Source: Brettanomyces bruxellensis (Eukaryota > Ascomycota > Pichiomycetes > Pichiales > Pichiaceae). Taken from it: DNA of 64,000 nucleotides. Both the position numbers and the translations under genes were made by a program. The stretch spans positions 2,237,001-2,301,000 of the forward strand of contig NC_054690.1 of assembly GCF_011074885.1 (NCBI RefSeq). The letters are read 5' to 3'. The notes below the pieces were generated by a model. The model was not told where the DNA came from, did no database searches, and saw nothing but the letters and a program-made list of their open reading frames with translations. How positions within the stretch are numbered: position 1 is the stretch's first letter; the number at the start of each line of letters is the position of its first letter. Below are positions 20,963 through 31,597 of this stretch, piece after piece.

Positions 20963-21295
20963 TCATTTGGTGGCATCAGCCAAGTATGCAACAAGGTTGT
21001 TTCTGTCCTTGGCCTTTCTCAAACCACCAAAAGCCATCTTGGTACCTGGAATGTACTTCTTTGGATTTTCCAAGTAGTCACACAGGGTTTGTTCACTCCA
21101 CTTCACAGCTGCCGACTTGTTGGCATCAGTGTAATTATAACCCTCGGCAGTACCGGAAGTTCTTCCGATAACACCATGAAGATTTGGTCCAACTTTGTGA
21201 GGGCCCCCTTTTTCAACAGTATGGCATTGGGCACATCTAGTCTTGAACAACATAGATCCCTTCTTTGCGTTACCTTTCTTGTATGGAGCAGCCAT
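20963..21295 (-). CDS. CYC1: Cytochrome c
   Basis: A 110-residue mitochondrial cytochrome c. The heme attachment motif CAQCH occupies residues 21-25 (His25 is the proximal ligand). Met87 in [10 protein letters not shown] is the distal ligand. [16 protein letters not shown] and [20 protein letters not shown] are typical of the fungal protein. It carries electrons from complex III to complex IV in the intermembrane space. As usual for cytochrome c, there is no cleavable presequence. An ATTGG (reverse CCAAT) at about 21674, some 380 bases upstream, could be a HAP-complex site, but this is only suggestive. Confidence 0.97.
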   Translation of the reverse strand: MAAPYKKGNAKKGSMLFKTRCAQCHTVEKGGPHKVGPNLHGVIGRTSGTAEGYNYTDANKSAAVKWSEQTLCDYLENPKKYIPGTKMAFGGLRKAKDRNNLVAYLADATK

Positions 21296-22326
21296 TTTTG
21301 TGTGCTTGTACTAAATATTAAGTTTTAGTTATTTCTAATTTGAATGTCTATGAAGAAGAAACACGTATTCAAGAAAGAGAAAGAGACTTCAACATGAGAA
21401 TTCTGTTTATTTAACTAGTCTCGGTTCCTTATTTGTCCATGAGTTTTTTTTGAATTTTTTTTTATTTTTTTCTCCCGCTTTCTATGCACCATCTGGATAA
21501 ATTCGAATCCATTCATCCATTCTTTCTGTAGCTGCCGGATTATCGACAAAACGGCAAGAAACAAACCTCGCGTTGGCTCTTTTCTTTTTTTTTAAGCTTA
21601 AATTTTTTTCCCAAACAATGATTTCCAATAATTTCTGTCCGGATGGTCCCATCCTTGACATTTTGTAGCTTATCCATTGGCCGGCGCTTAACCTTACCAA
21701 GGCTGTGCACCATTTATTCGAATTTCTCTGTTTAGCATATTGGTGAAGGTATAGGGTATAATTTTGGGCAATCAGGCAGAAATTAGAGATGAAACAAGCT
21801 GAAAGTGGGCGGGATCAGGATTAGGGGGTAAGAAAGTTTAGTGATTACTTGAGATGATAGCTTAGGATGATAATTTAGAATACTCCTTTCGTTTTCTTCC
21901 TTTCACACATATTGCAGAAACCGGAACTAGGCAACAAACTTCCGGCTTTAGACCAAAAGGTTTTTTGCCACTTTTCGTAGACGAAGAGAATTAATGACCT
22001 AAACGAGGATAAGGTGGACTTCGCTTTAGTTGCAAGTCAGTTTTTTTTTGTTCCACTGCATAAACATTCGTCATTCGTTTCCCTGCCTAGCCTTGATTAG
22101 AAATTTACGTAAGCAGTTTAAATGAGGCAGCACACATGTGCGGGTATTTGCAAAAATTTGTATTTTACGAAATGATTTGATGTGGAGAATGTTGTAGTTG
22201 GGTTTAGTTATGTGTTTAGTTATGTGTTTAGTAACATATTTAGTGATATAATTAGTACGATTTAATGTATTCAATATTTGGTGACGGTCAATCAGTTCAG
22301 TCAGGCTTTTTCTAATTTTAAAGCAT

Positions 22327-22363
<37 letters not shown>

Positions 22364-23534
22364 ATGATTGGCTGAAAACGGTTTCTCGAGAAAACAAAGT
22401 CCTAGTTAGATGCGAGGTACCTTGCCGAGAACAGCCGTTTGGCGTTTTGAGGATAGTCATTTCCTCAATTTGAATGAATTCCGGGGTCTGAAGAAAAGCA
22501 CGATCTATTTTTTGTGAGACTTGCTGTTCGAATTCATAAAGCAGATAGCTATTTGATTAGTCGCCATCAAGTAATGATCATAGGAAAATGAATATGGTGG
22601 TAATGATAGATAATTATGGTAGTATAATTATGGTAGTATAATTATCACAGTAGATATATAGTAAGTTCTCGTAGTAGGATAATAGGACATTGGTAAGATG
22701 TGTCAGGATAACATATGGATAATGTTCATAGTACTGATTATCACTGTTTCAATAGATTCCTGGTCCGAGTTGTTCCGCGCGTAATGAATCATAGTAAGTG
22801 TGATGGAATTTGCTCATGTACAGGCGCGTCGATCGACCGAGAAATAGTGGGGTATGCGAAATAGTGGCAGTGCTTAGGCATGAATTAAGAGTTATGAAAT
22901 ATTCAAATTTACCAAGCGTTTAGAGCAAATGCTTAGAATGGTGTGGAACACACCCATAGAGGATTATACTTGATAGATCAGTTTGAGATATGCTTCATGC
23001 ATTCTTTCGGTATTGCATTTAAATAGCATTAAAATACCAATTATGGGAATTCCAGCATCAGGAAGTGGCGCACAGAAAAAACAAAAAAAATCAAAAAATT
23101 AAGAGGATTTGGCTGGATACGGTGGCGCGAACTCAGCCAGAAAAACAGAATACGGAATCTGGAGCCACGACTTTCTGGGGGACACCAAATTATTATTGAT
23201 TATTGACTTTTCTAGCGATTCTAAATCATTTTCATTTTTTTACTTTATTTCAATTTTTTTTTCTTACATGCTCCAGGCATTTTTCAGAGGCGTGGACTCA
23301 ACTTCGCACCGGTATCTTCTTTATGGATCGAACGGTTTTTAGCAATTTGCGAGCGGTTGCATATTTACGGCGGCATATATCACATCAGGAGGCCTAGTGC
23401 CAATAGACAGGGCTTATAGAAAGGAAAAGTATAGAAAAAAGCGTAAAGTGAGCTAGCTTACTGTGAGCTTTTGGCATAAATTTAGGATAAGATAGAAAAA
23501 GACCACAGAGATCAAGAATATACACCATAGACCC
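21296..23534. other. 2.2-kb divergent intergenic region, CYC1 / YME1
   Basis: This is a shared promoter region with AT-rich low-complexity DNA, a very long T tract (listed separately) and short repeats (gtttagttatgt at about 22201-22240, tatggtagtataat at about 22614-22645). No gene is recognised. The 129-codon minus frame at 22071-22460 is created by the homopolymer. Confidence 0.45.
22330..22361. repeat. Poly(T) tract of about 32 bases
   Basis: A run of some 32 uninterrupted T residues, the longest homopolymer in the window. Long dA:dT tracts exclude nucleosomes in yeast promoters. Its exact length may be a sequencing or assembly estimate. Confidence 0.85.
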
Positions 23535-25694
23535 ATGGCAAGTGCAAGATTTCTAGTTTGCAGGAGTGCCGTAATGGCAGGTGCATCCAGGCCGTTGCTA
23601 GCAGGGGCTTCAAGGGCAATGGCCCGGGTTGTTGCCCGGCAGCATTGGCAAAAACAGGACATTTACCGGGGAATGGCATCTTCAGCCGGCGGGAGGTCAA
23701 ACGGGGTGAACAGCTCGTTGGCAGAGCAGGAGCAGCGGGCAAACAACGAACTGGCAAACGCCCGGACGCAGGCAGGGTTCTACAGATCGCTTCTGCGGGC
23801 AAATTATCCACATATTGTGGTTTCGAGATACGAGACACCTGGAATAGCCACCAACAACGAGTGTGCAAGGATGTACGTGGAGGCGTTGGTAAAGACGGGC
23901 GACCGCCGCAAGGCCGAGGGGGTTGCACGGACGTACGGGATAGATGTGGGAGGACTTGGAGTTGGAGTAGGTGGTGGAGTAGGCGGTGCAGGGATGCGTG
24001 ATGGTGGAGTAAGTGGTGCAGGGATGCACAATAGTGGAGAAATTAGCGGTGCGGGGATACGCGGTGCAGGAATATTTGGATCGCGGGAGGAGCCGCTTCA
24101 CGTGGTTGTGACAGAAAGCCCCTGGATGGTTTTTTCGCGGTGGGTGAAGTGGCTTGTGCCCGTGGGATTGTTAACGTATGGCGCATACGTGGGATTCAAT
24201 TTCCTCGTGGACAACGGGTCAATAATCAAGAATTCGTCCGTGGAGGACAAGGCGGTGGAGGTGACGGAGTCAGATGTTCGTTTTTCTGACTGCTGCGGGG
24301 TTGACGAGGCGAAGGCGGAGTTGCAGGAGGTGGTTGAATTTTTGAAGGACCCGGGCAAGTTCACGTCGTTGGGGGCCCAGTTGCCTAAAGGAGTACTTTT
24401 GAGCGGTCCACCGGGCACGGGTAAGACGTTGCTCGCGCGGGCGACGGCTGGTGAAGCCGGGGTGCCCTTTTTCTTTATGTCGGGGTCCGAGTTTGACGAG
24501 TTGTACGTGGGTGTTGGCGCCAAGCGCGTGCGGGAGCTTTTCGCGAAGGCGCGGGCGCGTGCGCCGGCCATAATTTTCATCGACGAGTTGGACGCTATCG
24601 GCGGAAAGCGGAAGGCGCGCGACCAGGCGTACGCAAAGCAGACTTTGAACCAGCTTTTGGTGGAGTTGGACGGATTCTCGCAGACCCAGGGCATCGTCGT
24701 TATCGGCGCGACGAACTTCCCGGAGTCCTTGGACCGTGCGCTCACGCGGCCGGGCCGGTTTGACAAAATAGTGACGGTGGACCTCCCGGACGTGCGCGGG
24801 CGCACTGCGATCTTGCGGCACCACCTGCGCAACATTGCGTGCGCGGGCGACGTGGACGCGTCGGTGATTGCGCGGGGCACGACCGGGCTCTCGGGCGCAG
24901 GGTTGAAGAACTTGGTGAACACGGCGGCGTTGTACGCGTCGCAGGAGAATGCGGCTAGCGTGCGCATGGCGCACCTGGAGTGGGCAAAGGACAAAGTGCT
25001 CATGGGCGGCGAGCGCAAGAGCATGGTGATGACAGAGGAGACCCGGCGCAACACGGCGTACCACGAGGCGGGCCACGCGATTGTGGCGCTGTACACGGAG
25101 GGCGCGACACCGCTCTATAAGGCAACGATTTTGCCCCGGGGCCGCGCGCTCGGCGTCACGTTCCAGCTCCCGGAGATGGACAAACTCGACATCACGCGCC
25201 GCGAGTGCCTTGCGCGGCTTGACGTGTGCATGGGCGGCAAAATCGCAGAGGAGATGCTCTACGGCGCCGCAAACGTGACCTCCGGCTGCAGCTCGGATTT
25301 GGCGTCGGCGACGGCCACCGCAAGGGCAATGGTCACGTCATACGGGATGTGCGAAGCCGTTGGTCCGGTCCGGCTCTCGGACAAATGGGAGTCGTGGTCC
25401 CCCAAGCTCCGCGACTTGGCCGACCAGGAGACCCGCAAGTTGCTTGTTGATGCCGAACAGAGGACTCGCAAGCTGCTGCATGACCGCCGGGTCGAGCTCA
25501 AGCGGCTCGCCGAGGGACTTTTGCAGTACGAGACTTTGACGCGTGACGAGATCGCCGCACTTGTTGCCGGACGGCCTATTTCCAAGGTCAAAACCACCTC
25601 AAACACTGTTATCAAGTCCCGGGGCACCCGGCCGGAGTACGATGTTGTGTCGGGGGCAAAGAGCTTAGGCGTGGCAGCTGCGTCCCGGTCTTAA
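23535..25694 (+). CDS. YME1: Mitochondrial i-AAA protease Yme1
   Basis: A 719-residue AAA metalloprotease of the inner membrane. A basic presequence comes first. A Gly-rich degenerate repeat lies at about 138-182 (GGVSGAGMHN, ISGAGIRGAG), followed by one transmembrane helix at about 207-226. The AAA domain has Walker A GPPGTGKT (291-298), Walker B IIFIDELDAIGG and RALTRPGRFD. The zinc site is HEAGH at 510-514, with the third-ligand Asp in SGCSSDLASAT. One membrane span and YVGVGAKR...DQAYAKQTLNQLL mark it as Yme1. It degrades unfolded inner-membrane and intermembrane-space proteins. The gene is much more GC-rich than its neighbours. SGAGL replaces the usual SGAD/E-L after sensor 2. Confidence 0.93.
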   Translation: MASARFLVCRSAVMAGASRPLLAGASRAMARVVARQHWQKQDIYRGMASSAGGRSNGVNSSLAEQEQRANNELANARTQAGFYRSLLRANYPHIVVSRYETPGIATNNECARMYVEALVKTGDRRKAEGVARTYGIDVGGLGVGVGGGVGGAGMRDGGVSGAGMHNSGEISGAGIRGAGIFGSREEPLHVVVTESPWMVFSRWVKWLVPVGLLTYGAYVGFNFLVDNGSIIKNSSVEDKAVEVTESDVRFSDCCGVDEAKAELQEVVEFLKDPGKFTSLGAQLPKGVLLSGPPGTGKTLLARATAGEAGVPFFFMSGSEFDELYVGVGAKRVRELFAKARARAPAIIFIDELDAIGGKRKARDQAYAKQTLNQLLVELDGFSQTQGIVVIGATNFPESLDRALTRPGRFDKIVTVDLPDVRGRTAILRHHLRNIACAGDVDASVIARGTTGLSGAGLKNLVNTAALYASQENAASVRMAHLEWAKDKVLMGGERKSMVMTEETRRNTAYHEAGHAIVALYTEGATPLYKATILPRGRALGVTFQLPEMDKLDITRRECLARLDVCMGGKIAEEMLYGAANVTSGCSSDLASATATARAMVTSYGMCEAVGPVRLSDKWESWSPKLRDLADQETRKLLVDAEQRTRKLLHDRRVELKRLAEGLLQYETLTRDEIAALVAGRPISKVKTTSNTVIKSRGTRPEYDVVSGAKSLGVAAASRS

Positions 25695-27821
25695 CCAGCA
25701 TGTATATACTGAATGCAGAATAGTAAACGTGAATACGAATAGTGTAGATAAGGTGTGCTAGAGATAATTTAAGCGTGTATATATGCTAAGAAAAGAGCTT
25801 AGCTAAGTTGTAGATACTGGAGATATAAAGTGCAAAGAGCTTAGCTAAGCATGTATATGCTAAGTGTGCAAAGAGATTAGTTAAGCTGTAGATAGCGGAG
25901 ATATTAAGTATGCAAAGAAGTTATCCAAGCGTGTATATATGCTAAGGAGGCGAAGGAAATTATCTAAGTTGTGGATACTGAAGATGGTAAGTATGTAAAG
26001 GAAATTATCTAGTTATGTGGATATTGGAGATGTTAAGTGGGCAGCAGGGATTATCCAGGTATGCATATACTAAAGTGTTATGTTAGGAATGCAGAAGAAA
26101 AATAGTGAATGTGAAGATTGTGGAGCTAATATAGTGAAAGGATATGCTAGATATGCAGAATAGCAAATGTAAATATTACTGTGCTAGTATGGTGAAAGAG
26201 ATATGTTAGATATGCAGAATAGTGAATAATATTGCAGAGCTAGCATGGTAAACGAGTTATGCTAGGTATGCAAAGAAAATCAGTATATTAAGATTTCCGA
26301 ACTGGTATAGCGAAAGAGTTACATTAATGCTACGATTAGTAGTTATGCAAAGAATACAAATACAATTCTCAACATGATTGACACTGCTAATGCAAAAGAG
26401 TTACTTTAATATTGTACACGTACATTATTGGTATGCATATCATAAAGCAGCTTTATGCCAATTATATCCATTATAAAAAGATTACCTGAGCATGCATATA
26501 CTCAAGATCTCTGTTAATGCCATATATGCTAAAAAGGTGTTTTGAGCATGCATATACTGAAAAGCTTTCTGTTGATAATCCTGCAACCACTAAAAAGAAT
26601 TCTAAGACCACTGTCATGAATGCAAAACTGAAACTTTACGGCAGTTATGCGTCTTTGAGAGTGTATGTACTATGAAAGGTATGCAACAATAACACTCTTT
26701 TTCGTACTTATAAAGCTTAGATCATAGTTAAATGGCCGTGTATAGATAATCCTGTATATACTGAAAATCCGTGTATTGGCATTTTGTACGCTTTAAATAG
26801 GTTTCCAATTCTAGCTTCATGAATTTACCACAGAGAACTTATTGACGTCATGAATGCACCAATCACGCATTCTTGAATTTATTGCCATGCATATACAATA
26901 GAGAACTACCAATGCTGGTGCCGTAGTGCAATTACTAAACTGTTCATGCATTTACTATAAAAACATCGTTAATGTTAGTATCATGTAGTCGGTCTGAACA
27001 TCTCCGAATCACATATATACCATATGTGTTTTAGCTTAAGACCATGCATAAACTAGTTTTATTAATGCTAATTCAGTAGTTGAATGGCTTGAGAAAATAA
27101 GCTAATACAATTGAAATATTAAAACGCGTTGTTTGAAAGTAATTACATGTGTGCTCTACTAAATGCAATTTTTACGCTAATGCCATGAACACACTAAAGT
27201 AGGATATATTTGATTGATGTTAGTGACATGTATATACTTTATGAACTACCATGAATGCATTAAACTGATTACTATGGTAATAATAATACAATGCATAAAC
27301 CTAAAGGGCTTTATCAAAATTGGTAATACTCAATCGTGAACATCGAAGAACACAATCTTATATTGTCAGCTACTGACCAAAGGTTTTATATATTTGCATG
27401 CGAGTCTCTTCATGTGCGTAGAGATTTACACTAATGACGGTTCTACCTTGCTGCATGCTTTAATTGAATATGTTGTATAAATTACATTATACTAGCAGTG
27501 TACTTCATTACGCTTGTATGTGTACCAAAAGGAGATAAAAAATGACTTCTCTTTCTGTAGAATAAGTTAATCGCATCATCACCTTTACAATCATTTTTAT
27601 TATATGCCAGAAAATCCTTAGGCGTATTATTCTTGCAACCATTACTCCTTTATCCATACGTATTTATACAAAAATAATTATATTTGAATCATCACCACAT
27701 CTTCACTCTTCACCATCATTGCCATAATTCTTACAATCACCATTATCCCATGTTATGCATATTTAGAATTACTATCACATTTATTAGCAAGATTATCATC
27801 ACCATTATCCGACCCTCATCA
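25695..27821. other. 2.1-kb convergent spacer made of decayed repeats
   Basis: Between convergent YME1 and IRR1 no gene is seen, yet the spacer is far longer than 3' ends need. From 25750 to 26060, units of roughly 36 and 45 bases alternate (aagagcttagctaagcatgt, then ttgtagatactggagat). From about 26080 to 26330, four copies of a roughly 60-base unit (tgctagatatgcagaatag) follow. The word gcatgcatatact recurs irregularly to about 27000, and 27680-27850 is rich in CAT/CAC triplets. A minus-strand TACTAAC at about 26963 leads to no exon. Confidence 0.6.
26081..26330. repeat. About 60-bp degenerate tandem repeat, four copies
   Basis: Successive copies start with tgttaggaatgcagaa, tgctagatatgcagaata, tgttagatatgcagaata and tgctaggtatgcaaag. 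Each ends in a gctagtatggtgaaagagtta-like stretch. Spacing varies from about 56 to 64 bases. Confidence 0.7.
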
Positions 27822-30800
27822 TCATGCTTCATCATCACCATTAGCATCCAAGCCATCCAATTCTGTAGGATGGTCAAGGTACTTTCCCAATTTTTCAACT
27901 TCCTCGTAAGCATTACCAATTTCTTTCTTGTAGAGTTCTCCCAACGTGTCCTTATTCTTCTCTACACGGAATTTCACGTCACCATTAAAAACATCACACG
28001 CAGCCAACATCTCAAGAGCTCTCCCCGCCATAACAAGTTGGTATCGAAGTAAATTTTGCTCCTCAGTGGACGTTTCGGTAGTGTCCGATTGATCTCCAGT
28101 CAAATCTCCCAATAAACCCGATGCTTCTCCGTATTTGGTCTCAATACTCACAAATAAGGATACCAACGTCTCCTCGAGCGAATCTGGTATCTTCTCTTCC
28201 AGATTCAACCCCCTTATTGGGTCGCTAAACACTCTTTTTAGCACTTCGGCCCCCTCCGAACCGGCTGCATACTGAACAACGCAATGCTTGTTAACCATCT
28301 GGAGAAATGAATATACCTCAGCCCACCTCTTTAGTGCAGCTATCTTATAGAAAATGCCTATATCACCATCTTCTATGATGGATTCAAGAGTCTCAAGAAT
28401 CACCTGTGCCTTGGAAAGACGCTCTGTATACATTTCAAGCTGTTCATTTTCTGTTTGTATCAAGCTTTCTGGACTTGAGATGGCCACTTCAATCAATGTG
28501 TGGGTAATGATACGGCACAAGAAATCAAATATTGCAACGAAGAACGACTTCTTGTTTTCCATATCTTCATGCTCGCTGTAAACAGCAGATTTGGCAAATT
28601 TACTCAGATTTTCAACATCTCCAACAAAAAGCTTGCTGACTTTATCAAAAAGTAAATCTCCTTGCATTATCAACAACAACTTTAGAACGGTATTTGTCGC
28701 TTCCGACAACTTTGTGTTGTCAAGCGAGGATATCAACGTCTCGTGAAGTCCAACAAGCATACTGTCGATTTTGATGTTGATCTCCGTGTAATCATCTGTC
28801 AAGCACTGGAAGAACAGTCCAATTGGATAGGCTTCAGAGTTTGCATAGGACTGGGAATCCGTTTCCAAAGTTGTAAATGGAAGATCTGCCTCCGCATAGT
28901 ACTGAAGTAGAAGCAATGCAATTTCCACAAGTAAAGATTCCTGGTTGGTCTCTCTGAACGTGTTTGTGCCTGAAGATTCACCTTTAATAAGATCGCAGAA
29001 TATTAGCGATGCAAAAGCAAGCGAACTGACATCCGTGCTCACCAATGAGATAATCTTTGGTAGGGACGTTATAATTTTAACTAGATAGTACTCTCTGTCT
29101 TTGATGTCACTCAAATTCCTGTGGAATCTTCGAGACATCACTATTCTGTATGTACTACTCTCTTTCACAAACGAGGACGTGATTCCATAGATAAACGCCA
29201 ATATCATAGTGGTATCCCAAGTTGACAATTCAAGCGACGATCTTACTGTACCACTCCATTCTGTAACAGAAGAGGAATCAAAGAGAATGTATGAGATCAA
29301 GAATTCCAAGGACTCATTTTTCATGTTGTATCTTGGGATTATGAACAATGCCTCTGCAATCTGCCTCAACTTCTCATATTCGCTGCCATCTACTTCACCA
29401 GAATGTAGGTAGTACTGGTGTCCTTCATCCAAAACCTTGAAAAGCAGCTTAAACTTGAGCATGTCGTTGAGATTCAAACTGATACTTTTCTTAAGCGACT
29501 TGAGCGAGGATCCACGCACTTCCATAAATTCAGAGTATTTCTCCTGCTCCACTGCGGAAACAAACCTTGCAAGCTCCTTGATTGTTCTTTCACCGCCTTC
29601 ATCCATCTCATTCTCGTTGAATATAAGGGATGATATCTTGCGGGTCTCATCGTCTTCGAGAAAACTGTTTTTGACCATTTCTCCAAGCAAAGAAATCGCA
29701 GAAACTTTGACGGAAGTGTCAGATTCGTGCACAGCCATCTGGATGAACGTGTCTTTGAAGTGTCTTGTGAATTGTCTCAAGGCAGAGGCTGAGTTTGGCC
29801 TTTGGTATAGAGGAATGAGAGATTTTAACACTTGCAGTCGGACAGAAGCCTTGGGATCGGTCAAAAGCCACCCAAAATACCGCAAATACACAGGTTTGAA
29901 AAACAGCTCTGGAAGCTCTTTAACCCATATGCCCAGATTTGCAATGCATTCTTTACGAAGTTGCGGATTCGTGTCTTTGTACCTGTGAACAAAAAATGTA
30001 CTAAACACATCCTTAACCAGCTTCTCAAGAATGCCCCGCTTCTTGGTATACGAAAGTGAATTGTCAGAAATCATCTCAATTCGATGCTGAATCGCTTCCT
30101 CTCTTTGCTTTGCGTTTCTTGGTTTTCTAGCCATCGATTTTAACCGCTCCAAATTCTTCGTTTCCGATGTCAATTGCCGCTGGCATCTCGCAATAAACGT
30201 GCTTGACTGTGTGTATATCTTACAGAGTGTCGTTTCTAACTGTAGACTGTAAAATGTGGCGGTGAACCTCATGGATCTTTCACCAACGGTAGACATACTT
30301 CCAAGCCACGAAACAATTGTGTCGATAAAGTCATCATTCTCGTACAAAATACCCCTTTCGCTTGCGATAAACACAATCTGCTCTACAAACTCTGCTGCCC
30401 TAGCTCTAAATCCTTTCCACTCGGGTATTGATGCATTACTTCCCAATCCTAGTGGATATTCATGCTGCTTTTGGCTTAAAAACAGTTCTTGAACTTCCGT
30501 GACCGTCTGGTCAGCTCTATCCGGATCAATAACATCATGCCGCTTAACAAGCGAGACACAGCCACAACTACGTAGAACGAAATTCACAAAGTCTTTCACG
30601 GCGTCGAATTTCTTGTTTTCACTCTCTTCTCCTTGATCAGTAAACGCTTCTATCCATTCGGTTGCAAGTTCGAAAACTGGCTTAGCCGAATTACTAAGAG
30701 CCTCGAATATCTTGTTTTCTTCAAAGTCCTCTACTTCATCGATGTTGCCAGAAACATTTCTTAGACCCTCATTGCTCAATTGTTCATCATGATTACTTCT

Positions 30801-31055
30801 GGCTATTCTTCTCTTTTTCCTGCCACCTCTTTTTTTATTTTGAGCAGGCCTGTATTCGTCCTCAGAAGATAAATCAGCAGCATCATCCACTGATACTGCA
30901 TTTCCGGCCTCATTATTGCCCTCATCATCACTGATTATTTCACTTTCGTCCTCTGAGTCTTCAACTGCTCTTCTCTTCCTTATATTTCTGTTAGTCCTTC
31001 TTAATCTTGATCCAATGCTGGTATCAGCATCGTCTTCTGGGGATTCCAAAGTCAT
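27822..31055 (-). CDS. IRR1: Cohesin subunit Scc3/Irr1 (STAG family)
   Basis: The 1077-residue protein has an acidic, Lys/Arg-rich N-terminus (about residues 1-100). A STAG segment follows near 150-300 (FVNFVLRSCGCVSLVKRHDV, FRARAAEFVEQIVF, LGSMSTVGERSMRFTATFYS). The conserved stromalin domain is around 340-430 (DVFSTFFVHRYKDTNPQLRK, YLRYFGWLLTDPKASVRLQV). The rest is HEAT-like. Scc3 binds the Scc1 kleisin and DNA and is essential for sister-chromatid cohesion. Length agrees with S. cerevisiae Irr1 (1150). The C-terminus is acidic (DGLDANGDDEA) and coding runs directly into GATGAT-rich downstream DNA. Confidence 0.93.
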   Translation of the reverse strand: MTLESPEDDADTSIGSRLRRTNRNIRKRRAVEDSEDESEIISDDEGNNEAGNAVSVDDAADLSSEDEYRPAQNKKRGGRKKRRIARSNHDEQLSNEGLRNVSGNIDEVEDFEENKIFEALSNSAKPVFELATEWIEAFTDQGEESENKKFDAVKDFVNFVLRSCGCVSLVKRHDVIDPDRADQTVTEVQELFLSQKQHEYPLGLGSNASIPEWKGFRARAAEFVEQIVFIASERGILYENDDFIDTIVSWLGSMSTVGERSMRFTATFYSLQLETTLCKIYTQSSTFIARCQRQLTSETKNLERLKSMARKPRNAKQREEAIQHRIEMISDNSLSYTKKRGILEKLVKDVFSTFFVHRYKDTNPQLRKECIANLGIWVKELPELFFKPVYLRYFGWLLTDPKASVRLQVLKSLIPLYQRPNSASALRQFTRHFKDTFIQMAVHESDTSVKVSAISLLGEMVKNSFLEDDETRKISSLIFNENEMDEGGERTIKELARFVSAVEQEKYSEFMEVRGSSLKSLKKSISLNLNDMLKFKLLFKVLDEGHQYYLHSGEVDGSEYEKLRQIAEALFIIPRYNMKNESLEFLISYILFDSSSVTEWSGTVRSSLELSTWDTTMILAFIYGITSSFVKESSTYRIVMSRRFHRNLSDIKDREYYLVKIITSLPKIISLVSTDVSSLAFASLIFCDLIKGESSGTNTFRETNQESLLVEIALLLLQYYAEADLPFTTLETDSQSYANSEAYPIGLFFQCLTDDYTEINIKIDSMLVGLHETLISSLDNTKLSEATNTVLKLLLIMQGDLLFDKVSKLFVGDVENLSKFAKSAVYSEHEDMENKKSFFVAIFDFLCRIITHTLIEVAISSPESLIQTENEQLEMYTERLSKAQVILETLESIIEDGDIGIFYKIAALKRWAEVYSFLQMVNKHCVVQYAAGSEGAEVLKRVFSDPIRGLNLEEKIPDSLEETLVSLFVSIETKYGEASGLLGDLTGDQSDTTETSTEEQNLLRYQLVMAGRALEMLAACDVFNGDVKFRVEKNKDTLGELYKKEIGNAYEEVEKLGKYLDHPTELDGLDANGDDEA

Positions 31056-31597
31056 TCTTCAACTAAAACCGCACCAATACGTTTATGTGTAGAAATATGA
31101 TGGTTTTGCAATTTTCAGGAGAAAAAACGAAGAGTATACGTTATCCTATTTAATGACATGCTTTCTGAATATTCAAAAGTAGTTTATTGACGCTTTACAC
31201 ACTTTACGCGTTTCTACTTTTTTTTTCACGCATTGGTACTCTGCACCGCCACACAAATTATAGGGCCGCACAAATTGCAGGGCCACATATCAACTGGCCT
31301 AAATATATTGATGATTACATCATGTAATATATATTTCAGTTACTGAAAGCCCACGGTGTATAAACTGAAATACATATACCTAATGATGAAAATTTACAAG
31401 CAGATGCTAACCACAGCTAATAGCCAGCAACTCTACGCTCAAAAAAAAATAATAATCTCAAGAATATGGATAATAACTCATGGAGCGAGCGAATACATAG
31501 TATAAAATAATGACACAGGGAATTGATTTGTCACATTTGTGGTAGCCACTTTGTAGTTCTTAATGCTTTTGATCCTTTGGACAATGTGTTGATCTCC
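31056..31597. other. Intergenic region IRR1 / ATP16
   Basis: IRR1 promoter and ATP16 3' region. AT-rich, no gene seen. Confidence 0.4.
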
